This document shows, in pieces, positions 44,164-54,831 of a DNA stretch of 64,000 nucleotides. The translations under genes were made by a program, and so were the position numbers. This stretch comes from Chlorops oryzae. Its lineage: Eukaryota; Arthropoda; Insecta; Diptera; Chloropidae. How positions within the stretch are numbered: position 1 is the first letter of the stretch; the number at the start of each line of letters is the position of its first letter. The stretch covers positions 123,458,938 to 123,522,937 of the forward strand of contig CM035806.1 of the NCBI GenBank assembly GCA_020466095.1. The letters run 5' to 3'. The notes beneath the pieces were generated by a model. That model was not told the origin of the DNA, did not search any database, and was given only the letters and a program-made list of their open reading frames with translations.

Positions 44164-44535
44164 CAAAAAAACCTAGAAACAGAAATAAAAACAAAAAGTA
44201 CCGCAATTCTTTGAAATCAACAACTTTCGCGGGTTGCTAACCTGTGTGCTTGAAAAAAGGTGTGAGCGAAATTTTGAAACTGAACGCTTTGTCGTTCGCT
44301 TGAAAGAAAAGAAAACATATAAAAATTTTTTGTCAGTATTTCATTTTCAGTGATCCTAATGTATGAATCTGCATTTAAATTTTGTTGATAAAAGGTTTTA
44401 TTTAAAAGCTATACTTTTTCTTTGCATTAAAATTATGCTGGTTGAAATAAGCTGTGAGAAACTGTATATATTTAACATTTCATTCATGAAAGAAAAAACT
44501 GTCGTTAGTTCTTTTTTCTTTGCCTTTTTTAATTT
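44164..44535. other. Anonymous AT-rich spacer
   Basis: No gene or repeat boundary seen. Confidence 0.4.
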
Positions 44536-44807
44536 AAAAACAAGTAAGAAATCTAAAGTTGGTCAAGCCCGGCTTTAAAATACCCAGCGTCCCGACATAA
44601 TTGGCGCACTATGTTTTGCCTCTCCATTTGTGGGCGTGGCAGTGGGCGGATGTCTCCCATTTTTACTTAGGATCATACGCGGATCCCGAAATAGCTGTGT
44701 GCCAAATTTCGACTCGGTTGGTCCAGCCGTTTCGGAGGAGATCCGACTACAGACGGACGGACAGACGGACATGTCTAAATCGATTCAGTTTGTGATCCTG
44801 ATCAAGA

Positions 44808-44844
<37 letters not shown>

Positions 44845-44912
44845 CTACGGAGCTTAGTTCTGGCTGTTACAAGACTCGCACAAAACTTATATACCCTGCT
44901 TACGCTGGGTAT
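44536..44912 (+). repeat. INE-like dispersed repeat, family C
   Basis: Begins AAAAACAAGTAAGAAATCTA, has CCAGCCGTTTCGGAGGAGAT, a GACGGACGGACAGACGGACA tract, TCTAAATCGATTC, GATCCTGATCAAGAAT and an (AT)n run, and ends with a hairpin, ATACCCTGCTTACGCTGGGTAT. Its second half (from 44,844) is also present at 51,372-51,440 because the segmental duplication starts inside it. Confidence 0.7.
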
Positions 44913-45705
44913 AAAAAACGTGAACAAAAAAAACTTAGTCAAAAAAAAATACGTATATCTTAAAGTGTAAACCTGCTAGCTAACAATTTCAAAACTTTAC
45001 AGGGTAAACAAAACCATTTTTTTTTTTAATACTTAAAGCTTAGGAAGGAACCCCAAAATATGGATGGTTTATTTTCTTCTTATATGAAGTCTCTTCTAAA
45101 TTCGACTTTGTGCGCTATACAAAAGCTACATTGGAGTCACTTTTTGGTGTTAGCTGTGAACTTTGATCCATGTAGGAGCTTTGATCACAGTTGGATTTAG
45201 CAGTTTTACTCATCACCTATTTCTCCGTATTTATATTTTGAAATTAAAAAAGAAATTTTGCCTGACGATGCAATGTGCTTTTTCTTTAAGCCGACGATAT
45301 GCTTAACTTCGTAAACCGTTACGGTCCCTGGTTTATTTTAAATATTCGAAGTTTTGGCGGAGAAAAGGAGAAAGGTTTATGAAGACTTGAAATTTTCTGT
45401 CAGTTACGGACTTTTTTCCTTTCGTAGATAGCTATATAGAGTAAGCGTATAAGAACTTCCAAATTATTCAAATTTTCTTATAGTTTTTATTTTATAAAAA
45501 TCGGAGCAGTGTATCAAAAGTTATAGGACTTTAAGGTCAAAATATAGATTATTTTCGCTCATACCATGCAAATATGAGCGGGTTCTGCTGTGGGCATTAA
45601 TAGTGGAAACAATGAGAGCGGGCTCCACCCGAGGAACCCGCCATACAATTTTCGCTTTGTATGAGACGCTCCTTCTATATTATTACTTATTCTATGGTTA
45701 CCGAG

Positions 45706-47044
45706 GGTGGATGGAATTTTGGCCGCGTGAATTAAGCCCGCGATAAGTTTTTGGTCGCGGCCTAAATTCATTTTGCGAATGAAATATGACCGCGATAAAA
45801 AATCCAATTTTTATCGCGGTCAAAATTCATTTTTTCGTTGCGGCCTTACTTCATTCGCAAAATGAATTAAGACCGCGCGGTCAAAATTCATTTTTTCGTT
45901 GCGGCCTTATTTCATTCGCAAAATGAATAAAGACCGCGCGGTCAAATACATTTTTTCGTTTCAAAATGAATTCCGACGAAATATATCAATTACACTAGCT
46001 TACACCGAAATGCTCCAAGAACCAAAGAGATGAATTCTATAGTGAAATTTTCTATCGGACAGTTTTTCCGTCTTTTGAGAAAAACCGATTTTTCGAATTT
46101 TTTTTATTTTTTTATTTAATTAGTTTTTTCACTATATAGCACTATTTTTCGAGGAATACAAATAATATACAGTTGTAAAGCTAATGTTGCAGCGCATATA
46201 ACAGATATACTGATAAACGTTTCTGCACCTCAAATACTTAAATTACTACATCGTAAAATGTAGAGAAAGAAAATAAAAATTTATGATTTCTTAACACGTT
46301 TTCAATTTTCAAGATAATGGCGATTCTACACCGCACCCGGTAAAAATTTGAAGTTTGGGTACTTAAAAATGTTTTGAATTGAATTGGCTTTGAAATCCAA
46401 GGCCTAACAAGTTTTTACGGGGTCTGGTGTAGAATCGCCGTTATCTGAAAAATTTAAAACATGGTAAAAAATCTAAAAAAATAAACTTTTTTCCTCTACA
46501 CTTTACGATGTAGTAATTTAAGTATTAGATGTGTAGAAACGTTCGATGCACCGTTTTATGCGCTGGATAATAAGCTTTACAACTGTGTATTATTTTGATT
46601 TTTCGATTAAAAAATAGCGGTGTTATAGCAAAAAAACCAATGACATAAAAATATTTTTCGAAAAAACGGGTTTTCTCAAATAACGGGAAAACTGTCCGAT
46701 AGAACTGCCATTTTCGGAATCTGCGTTCTTGGAGGATTTCGGTGTAAGCTAGTGTAATTGATAATATTTCGTCGGAATTCATTTTTGAAACGAAAAAATG
46801 TATTTTGACCGCGCGGTCTTTATTCATTTTGCGAATGAAATAAGGCCGCAATGAAGAAATGAATTTTGACCGCGCGGTCTTAATTCATTTTGCGAATGAA
46901 ATAAGGCCGCAACGAAAAAATGAATTTTGACCGCGATAAAAATTGGATTTTTTATCGCGGTCATATTTCATTCGCAAAATGAATTTAGGCCGCGACCAAA
47001 AACTTATCGCGGGCTTAATTCACGCGGCCAAAATTCACGGAGCC
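45706..47044. mobile_element. Foldback (MULE-type) element, 1,339 bp
   Basis: Almost the whole element is an inverted repeat of about 640-bp arms. The outer parts consist of subrepeats such as GACCGCGCGGTC, TTCATTTTGCGAATGAA and CGCGATAAAAATTGGATT. GTTACCGAG is duplicated exactly (45,697-45,705; 47,045-47,053). A 9-bp duplication, long arms and subrepeats are hallmarks of foldback/MULE elements. The empty site is present in copy B of the duplication at 52,226-52,234. No transposase frame. Confidence 0.9.
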
Positions 47045-47348
47045 GTTACCGAGCTGCAACATGCTCGATTGCGTGTTTGGGCGTATGATTCGACGCTTTG
47101 GCTTAGCTCGAAAGTGTGCGCAGGACGAGGAAGTAATTTGAAGAATGCGCGAATAAGAATTTCATTCATTAAATACGCATGCCCATTTCGCCTGAAACTT
47201 GGCAGCGTAGCTAAATGAAGGAAAGAATTTTGCTCGCTTTCGCTTGATTGAATTTTTAGCAAGGAAAATTGTGTTACGAAGGAGCAGAGGAAGGCAATGG
47301 GCCGCTCAAACGTCACAAATCCGCAAGCAGAAAGTCTAGCAAAATATT

Positions 47349-47467
47349 AGTGGTATTCAAGCAACAGTGCAAATCGCAGTGTGCAATATTTGCACTGCTT
47401 TTTTTGTACGCAAATTGACAAGTGCAAATATTGCACACTGCGTTTGCACTGTTGCTTGAATACCACT
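47349..47467. mobile_element. 119-bp palindromic MITE, copy 2
   Basis: Ends AGTGGTATTCAAGCAACAG as inverted repeats, with ATT on both sides. It lies within duplication copy A. Confidence 0.88.
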
Positions 47468-48139
47468 ATTAACGTGTATAAGCAGTATGATTTACGTAGC
47501 AGTTTCAAAAGGAAATTCGCATTAACACGCGCGTTAAAACACGCTCGTGTATAACAGCTCTTTGAGTATGTCAATAAAAATACCCAGCAAGCATTTTCTT
47601 TTAACAAAGGTGCTTCGTACTAATTTGTTTCCAAGTAGCTTTCCAAATTCCTTTCAAGCATTTGCGTTCTGTACAATTTTCAAGCACTTCGCAAATGTGT
47701 CTGAGAATTGTAAAATTTCAAGTAGTTCAAAATTTCAACTAAAATAGAATAAGCGAAAACTTATTGATATACAGTAGAGTACGGATAAATTCAACACGTT
47801 TTTTGCTCGAATTCGTGTGCACTTATGCGATCTTTGCATTAATCCGTGCACATTTTCATGAGGACTCAAAAAAAGGCATCAAAGCACCTTGCATTTATGG
47901 GGTTTTTGCATTTATTCGTGTTGCATTTATCCGTAGTTCACTGTATTTAAGTAGGGTAAATGTTTCTGGGTAACTCTTCATAAAGAAAATTTTTCTTCTT
48001 AAATCAACTGTTTAAACTCTATTTAAGTTCCCGATATGGGACATTTAAGTACGAGCTGCCATTTAGGATGGTGAAAATGAAAATCTGTGATTAAACGACA
48101 ATTCGTATTTAAATATGCTAAGTGAAATTGGCTCTAAGA

Positions 48140-48416
48140 ATTAGGAAAGAAAAATTTGTGTGGAAATTGGAAATTAGTATTTAAAAAAGTAAAAAAAAAA
48201 CTCAGTTCTTCACTTATAGAAACAAATATTGAAAGCTCTTGCAGTGTAAATCCTGCCATACCAAATTTACTAATTGATGCTGACAGTCATGTTTTAATAT
48301 ATCGACATATCGATGTGTCAAAAAAATGTATCCATTTGAGAGGCAGCGTATCATTGTATCATTTCATTTTACAAGTATCCAATTTGATACAATTGTATCC
48401 AAAACGGCAACGCTGG
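48140..48416 (-). mobile_element. Fragment of the 8,027-type hAT-like element (copy A)
   Basis: Reads in reverse the subterminal part of the element at 8027-9364: AGTTCTTCACTTATAG-type text, GACAGTCATGTTTTAATATA, GATACAATTGTATCC, ending GGCAACGCTG. The other terminus is missing. Confidence 0.65.
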
Positions 48417-48832
48417 TCGTATCGTCATCGGCACAGCCATATATAACGGCACATCACTCTTTTGTCGTGCAGCTATGATGAAGATCACATATAACCATAT
48501 CGTCCCGTGAGAAAACCGGTATCGTATGTAGAAATTTCGAGGTTTTGGGAAATCGTCTTTGAAGTTTAAGAGATAAATACTTAAAATCTGTACGGTAGAT
48601 TTTTTTAATCTTTCGTCGAGATATAGAGTGATACATGTATTTTTGAATGCAGTTTATATGAATGTTGTATCTTACATACTTTTGAATTTCTAGGCCATTT
48701 AATACAGTGACACAATTTTCGTATGTGGCGTTTGCTAACTCCTCAGTTGAATTTCCCATATCACATACGACAAATTACACCTTCGATGAGAGTGAAATTT
48801 TTGTTTTTTTTAAATTTAAATTTTAGTGTATT

Positions 48833-50622
48833 ACAAAGACTTGTACTAGAAAAGCGAAAGAAAAGGCGCGAATGGCAACAAAATAGGTCCCCAGAAGCCA
48901 AACATAGATTAAAGGCAGCCACAGAAGAGCTGAGAAAAGCGCTGCAAAGAGAAAAAGATCAGGAATGTCAAAATTATTTCTCTAATCTTTCACCACATAA
49001 GTTAGGAAAATTGTCGTTATGGAAAGCGAACAAAACCTTAAAAACACCCATACAGAGCGAATCTCCGATTAGAGACTCCAATGGCAATTGGGCACGCAGT
49101 AATGAAGAAATAGCGGCTACATTTGCAAAGCACTTGAGCTTTGTGTTTCAACCTAATCCACCCCCAATTCATGGTGAAGCTCCTTCACTACAACAAAATT
49201 CTCATAATTTTCCGATTCGCTTCCACGCAAATGAAATAAAGGAAATCATTAAACACCAATTGTCCCCGAAAAAAGCACCAGGTCATGATCAGATAACTCA
49301 AAAAATGATTATAGAGATGCCATTTATTGCTATAATTTTTGTCACAAAGCTTTTCAACTCAATAATTAAATTTGCACATTTTCCGGCTGCATGGAAACGA
49401 TCATTAATCACTATGATTCAAAAGCCAGGCAAGGACGTTACAATAGTATCATCCTATCGACCGATAAGCCTCCTTCCATGCCTCTCTAAGCTATTTGAAA
49501 AGGCATTTTTCTCCAAGTTGACTCCTTACATTAATGGAAGAAATATTATTCCATCTCATCAATTTGGTTTTCGAAAAAATCATGGAACGATTGAGCAGGT
49601 GAATCGTGTAACAAACGAAATAAGGAAAGCATTTGAATATAAAGAGTATTGCTTCCGCAGTTTTTCTTGATGTGGCTCAAGCCTTCGACAGAGTTTGGCA
49701 CGAAGGCCTCATTCTCAAAATTAAGAGCCTCCTCCCTCCAAATACACATGAAACACTTGCGTCTTACTTAAAAAATAGATCATTTCGGGTAAAATATAAG
49801 GATCATATAACACAAGACATTGAAATAAAAGCAGGCGTCCCCCAAGGAAGTGTTCTTGGCCCCTTCCTATACTTATTATACACCACAGACTTTCCCTTAA
49901 GCAGTAGCACCACAATATCTACTTTTGCTGATGATACAGCAATTATAAGTCGGCAAAAATGCCCAATTTCAGCTGCTAGGAACCTTCAAATGCATTTAAA
50001 ATTAGTTGAAAAATGGCTAGCTCTTTGGCGTATAAAAGTAAATGAGCAAAAATGTAAGCACGTCACATTCACACTTAAAAGGGGAATCTGCCCATCCGTA
50101 TCTATTAATAATATTTTAGTACCACAGGCCGACAATGTAAACTATTTAGGTTTCCATTTGGACAAACGTCTTACTTGGCGCAAACACGTTGAAGCCAAAC
50201 GAACTCTCATGAAATTAAAAGCCTCTAAGCTTCATTGGTTAATTAACTCACGCTCTCTTTTGAACATTGAATACAAGGTGCTTTTATACGTAAGTGTTAT
50301 CAAACCGATTTGGACGTACGGGCTACAGCTATGGGGCAACGCTAGCTCCACGACTGTAGAACTAATACAAAGAGCTCAATCGAAAATTTTAAGATTAATT
50401 ACAGGTGCTCCATGGTTTATCCGAAACGAAAACATCCACCGCGACCTCAATGTACCCATGGTTAAAGATGAAATTTCGCGATTTAAGGCAATCTATAGCG
50501 AAAAACTTAGAAGTCATCCTAATGAAATGGCTAGATGCCTAGCCTCCACTTCTTCACATTCCCGGCTACGAAGAAGTGATCGCCACACCACTGTGGAAGC
50601 AACTGAGTGGCCTCTGCTATAA
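48833..50622 (+). pseudogene. LINE reverse transcriptase, frameshifted
   Basis: Reverse transcriptase domain of a Jockey-clade element. The first frame (to 49,670) has a charged linker, KKAPGHDQIT, YRPISLLPCLSKLFEK and HQFGFRKNHGT. The second (to 50,622) has FLDVAQAFDRVWHEGL, AGVPQGSVLGP, the catalytic FADDTA box at 49,924-49,941, and the C-terminal NVNYLGFHLDKRLTW region typical of Jockey. One extra base at about 49,651-49,653 breaks the frame between the two. Without the endonuclease and with this shift the copy is inactive. Confidence 0.9.
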
Positions 50623-50703
50623 ATCGATACACAACAGATTCCGGTAAATTCCTTCGCTGGCAAAAACTGTTTCGCCATGCAAATAAAAAAATAAAAAATA
50701 AAA

Positions 50704-50894
50704 TAAAAATTTATTATCTAAGCCCGATCCCGTGGCACATATTATGTACAAACAACTATATATGAGTTCTTAAGCCCGCTCCGAGGCACGTTTATCTTAT
50801 ATAAAAATTTATTATCTAAGCCCGATCCCGTGGCACATATTATGTACAAACAACTATATATGAGTTCTTAAGCCCGCTCCGAGGCACGTTTATA
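50704..50894 (+). repeat. 98-bp tandem duplication in the LINE 3' UTR
   Basis: A unit with CTAAGCCCGATCCCGTGGCA and later TTAAGCCCGCTCCGAGGCAC occurs twice, starting about 50,704 and 50,802. Tandem 3' UTR repeats occur in several insect LINEs. Confidence 0.88.
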
Positions 50895-51031
50895 CAAGAA
50901 ACTTTACAACCGAAAGCTTTTGTAAAGTTATGTAAAATTAGATTTAAGATTCTACAACTTATTGTTAGTTCTTTATAAATAAGAAGATTCAATAAACAAG
51001 TCCCGTTCAAAAAAAAAAAAAAAAAAAAAAA

Positions 51032-51367
51032 ATTGGCCAAAGCTGGCCGCTTATGGGCGATTGCTTCCTTCAGACGGTCCAATTGTTGACAGTAGGGTTC
51101 CGAGTTAAGAGTTTTGCCGTATGGGAGCAGCGCATAGTAGATAATTCCCTGCCAATCCCACCAAACACACAGCAAAACCTTCCTGGCCGTCAATCCTGGC
51201 TTGGCCACCGTTTCCGCCGGTTCACCGTTTTTCGACCACGACCGTTTTCGCTTGACGTTGTCGTAAGTGACCCACTTTTCATCACCAGTCACCAACCGCT
51301 TCAGAAATGGGTCGATTTTGTTGCGGTTCAGCAGCGATTCGCAGATGGAAACTCGGTCTATGAGCTA
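51032..51367 (-). pseudogene. Internal fragment of a mariner transposase
   Basis: In reverse it encodes the part of the mariner transposase around the first catalytic Asp (TGDEKWVTYDN) and the stretch up to KRPALAN, matching about 2219-2552 of the complete element with few differences. The left break meets the LINE A tract. The right break duplicates CTATGAG and then enters duplication copy B. No terminal repeats remain. Confidence 0.9.
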
Positions 51368-52528
51368 TGAGTCTACGGAGCTTAGTTCTGGCTGTTACAA
51401 GACTCGCACAAAACTTATATACCCTGCTTACGCTGGGTATAAAAAACGTGAACAAAAAAAACTTAGTCAAAAAAAAAATACGTATATCTTAAAGTGTAAA
51501 CCTGCTAGCTAACAATTTCAAAACTTTACAGGGTAAACAAAACCATTTTTTTTTTCAATACTTAAAGCTTAGGAAGGAACCCCAAAATATGGATGGTTTA
51601 TTTTCTTCTTATATGAAGTCTCTTCTAAATTCGACTTTGTGCGCTATACAAAAGCTACATTGGAGTCACTTTTTGGTGTTAGCTGTGAACTTTGATCCAT
51701 GTAGGAGCTTTGATCACAGTTGGATTTAGCAGTTTTACTCATCACCTATTTCTCCGTATTTATATTTTGAAATTAAAAAAGAAATTTTGCCTGACGATGC
51801 AATGTGCTTTTTCTTTAAGCCGACGATATGCTTAACTTCGTAACCGTTACGGTCCCTGGTTTATTTTAAATATTCGAAGTTTTGGCGGAGAAAAGGAGAA
51901 AGGTTTATGAAGACTTGAAATTTTCTGTCAGTTACGGACTTTTTTCCTTTCGTAGATAGCTATATAGAGTAAGCGTATAAGAATTTCCAAATTATTCAAA
52001 TTTTCTTATAGTTTTTATTTTATAAAAATCGGAGCAGTGTATCAAAAGTTATAGGACTTTAAGGTCAAAATATAGATTATTTTCGCTCATACCATGCAAA
52101 TATGAGCGGGTTCTGCTGTGGGCATTAATAGTGGAAACAATGAGAGCGGGCTCCACCCGAGGAACCCGCCATACAATTTTCGCTTTGTATGAGACGCTCC
52201 TTCTATATTATTACTTATTCTATGGTTACCGAGCTGCAACATGCTCGATTGCGTGTTTGGGCGTATGATTCGACGCTTTGGCTTAGCTCGAAAGTGTGCG
52301 CAGGACGAGGAAGTAATTTGAAGAATGCGCGAATAAGAATTTCATTCATTAAATACGCATGCCCATTTCGCCTGAAACTTGGCAGCGTAGCTAAATGAAG
52401 GAAAGAATTTTGCTCGCTTTCGCTTGATTGAATTTTTAGCAAGGAAAATTGTGTTACGAAGGAGCAGAGGAAGGCAATGGGCCGCTCAAACGTCACAAAT
52501 CCGCAAGCAGAAAGTCTAGCAAAATATT

Positions 52529-52647
52529 AGTGGTATTCAAGCAACAGTGCAAATCGCAGTGTGCAATATTTGCACTGTTTTTTTTGTACGCAAATTGACA
52601 AGTGCAAATATTGCACACTGCGTTTGCACTGTTGCTTGAATACCACT
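52529..52647. mobile_element. 119-bp palindromic MITE, copy 3
   Basis: The duplication copy B counterpart of 47,349-47,467, with the same ATT flanks. Confidence 0.88.
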
Positions 52648-53319
52648 ATTAACGTGTATAAGCAGTATGATTTACGTAGCAGTTTCAAAAGGAAATTCGC
52701 ATTAACACGCGCGTTAAAACACGCTCGTGTATAACAGCTCTTTGAGTATGTCAATAAAAATACCCAGCAAGCATTTTCTTTTAACAAAGGTGCTTCGTAC
52801 TAATTTGTTTCCAAGTAGCTTTCCAAATTCCTTTCAAGCATTTGCGTTCTGTACAATTTTCAAGCACTTCGCAAATGTGTCTGAGAATTGTAAAATTTCA
52901 AGTAGTTCAAAATTTCAACTAAAATAGAATAAGCGAAAACTTATTGATATACAGTAGAGTACGGATAAATTCAACACGTTTTTTGCTCGAATTCGTGTGC
53001 ACTTATGCGATCTTTGCATTAATCCGTGCACATTTTCATGAGGACTCAAAAAAAGGCATCAAAGCACCTTGCATTTATGGGGTTTTTGCATTTATTCGTG
53101 TTGCATTTATCCGTAGTTCACTGTATTTAAGTAGGGTAAATGTTTCTGGGTAACTCTTCATAAAGAAAATTTTTCTTCTTAAATCAACTGTTTAAACTCT
53201 ATTTAAGTGCCCGATATGGGACATTTAAGTACGAGCTGCCATTTAGGATGGTGAAAATGAAAATCTGTGATTAAACGACAATTCGTATTTAAATATGCTA
53301 AGTGAAATTGGCTCTAAGA

Positions 53320-53594
53320 ATTAGGAAAGAAAAATTTGTGTGGAAATTGGAAATTAGTATTTAAAAAAGTAAAAAAAAACTCAGTTCTTCACTTATAGAA
53401 ACAAATATTGAAAGCTCTTACAGTGTAAATCCTGCCATACCAAATTTACTAATTGATGCTGACAGTCATGTTTTAATATATCGACATATCGATGTGTCAA
53501 AAAAATGTATCCATTTGAGAGGCAGCGTATCATTGTATCATTTCATTTTACAAGTATCCGATTTGATACAATTGTATCCAAAACGGCAACGCTG
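53320..53594 (-). mobile_element. Fragment of the 8,027-type hAT-like element (copy B)
   Basis: The copy B counterpart of 48,140-48,416, ending GGCAACGCTG. Confidence 0.65.
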
Positions 53595-54099
53595 GTCGTA
53601 TCGTCATCGGCACAGCCATATATAACGGCACATCACTCTTTTGTCGTGCAGCTATGATGAAGATCACATATAACCATATCGTCCCGTGAGAAAACCGGTA
53701 TCGTATGTAGAAATTTCGAGGTTTTGGGAAATCGTCTTTGAAGTTTAAGAGATAAATACTTAAAATCTGTACGGTAGATTTTTTTAATCTTTCGTCGAGA
53801 TATAGAGTGATACATGTATTTTTGAATGCAGTTTATATGAATGTTGTATCTTACATACTTTTTAATTTCTAGGCCATTTAATACAGTGACACAATTTTCG
53901 TATGTGGCGTTTGCTAACTCCTCAGTTGAATTTCCCATATCACATACGACAAATTACACCTTCGATGAGAGTGAAATTTTTGTTTTTTTAAATTTTAATT
54001 TTAGTGTATTGCCAATTAGTTAGCCATAATTATAGAGGTGTTCAAGCAAAGTTTCAGGTTTTTAACCCAATTTATGAAGATTGCGCATGGACCTTACAT

Positions 54100-54226
54100 G
54101 GCGCCTCGACAGGCAATAATTATTGCTAGCAATCTGTCAACTTGAGCAATATTGCCAATGGAGACCGCTCATTTTGAAAAGATGGCAATATATCGTCGCC
54201 CGGAGATTCATGTGCTCTATACGCCA
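54100..54226 (-). mobile_element. Short copy of the 60,363 element
   Basis: GGCGCCTCGACAGGCAATAA at one end and CATGTGCTCTATACGCC at the other match the two ends of 60,363-60,934 in reverse, with most of the middle missing. Confidence 0.65.
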
Positions 54227-54377
54227 TTTTAACGAATTTGAGTTAAGGATGCCATCCCCCATTATCAATGCCAAATTTTTTAAATCCGCAATCCATTTTT
54301 TGCTATATCTTCTAGTTACTGAGATAATTCATCTCCAGTTTGCCCTATATCCCTTGAAACATAATTTTTTTGTGTTC

Positions 54378-54416
54378 TTTTGCTCTATACGCCATTCAAT
54401 GGCGTATAGAGCAAAA
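54378..54416. repeat. Perfect 39-nt palindrome
   Basis: TTTTGCTCTATACGCCATT, one base, then its exact inverse. The word GCTCTATACGCCATT also occurs nearby at 54,212, and its inverse at 60,160, so the palindrome is probably a joined pair of element ends. Confidence 0.85.
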
Positions 54417-54599
54417 TTTCAGTACAAAGTTAAGGTTTTAATTGACGATAGCCACTTTGCTCTACATGCCGTTTTCTTCGAGTAACGACTCGATTGACTA
54501 ATTTTGTGTTTTTGTTTAAGTAAAACAGTAGTCTAAGTTAAAAATATAGGTATTGAAAGAATATCGAAGCATTAGCATTCGTACGACATCATCATATTT
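54417..54599. other. Anonymous spacer
   Basis: No gene seen. Confidence 0.3.
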
Positions 54600-54831
54600 G
54601 TCGCTCAGTGGATAAAGGGAATGAGTCCGCAAATATTTGAAATGGAAATAACGACAGAACAGTTGACGTTGACTTTAAAAATTAATATTACAACAAAACT
54701 CAAAATTGAAATTGCAAAATTAATTATTGGCGCTTCTTTTACAATTTTTAAAAAAGTCATAAAAGGAAGTGTATCCACGCTAAATCTCAAAAACGTCAAA
54801 TTAGACTCAATCCCTTTATCCAGTGAACGAC
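54600..54831. repeat. Inverted repeat with 28-bp arms
   Basis: The arms 54,600-54,627 and 54,804-54,831 (core GGATAAAGGGA) pair with three mismatches, enclosing 176 bp. Both strands are open through the loop (54,621-54,869 plus; 54,605-54,859 minus) but neither product is recognisable. Probably a MITE. Confidence 0.6.

Larger units (their letters stand above)
44844..48832 (+). repeat. Segmental duplication, copy A
   Basis: From TCTACGGAGCTTAG to TTTTAGTGTATT the sequence is nearly identical to 51,372-54,010, in the same orientation, except for a 1,348-bp insertion (45,706-47,053 including the target duplication). Only scattered single-base differences are seen elsewhere. It contains no recognisable host gene. 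Confidence 0.95.
48833..51032 (+). mobile_element. Jockey-like non-LTR retrotransposon, 5'-truncated
   Basis: About 2.2 kb. It starts within the linker before reverse transcriptase, so the ORF1 protein and the endonuclease are missing, the usual result of incomplete target-primed reverse transcription. It ends AATAAA (50,991) and a 24-bp A tract (51,009-51,032). The left flank is segmental duplication copy A and the right flank is a mariner fragment, so no target duplication can be recognised. Confidence 0.88.
51372..54010 (+). repeat. Segmental duplication, copy B (empty foldback site)
   Basis: Matches 44,844-48,832 without the foldback element. At 52,226-52,234 GTTACCGAG occurs once and runs straight into CTGCAACATGC. 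Beyond 54,010 the match stops, at the point where the LINE begins in copy A. Confidence 0.95.

Noticed and set aside
46525..47218. Short open frames across the foldback arms
   Set aside because: They arise from palindromic subrepeats, appear on both strands, and resemble no protein.
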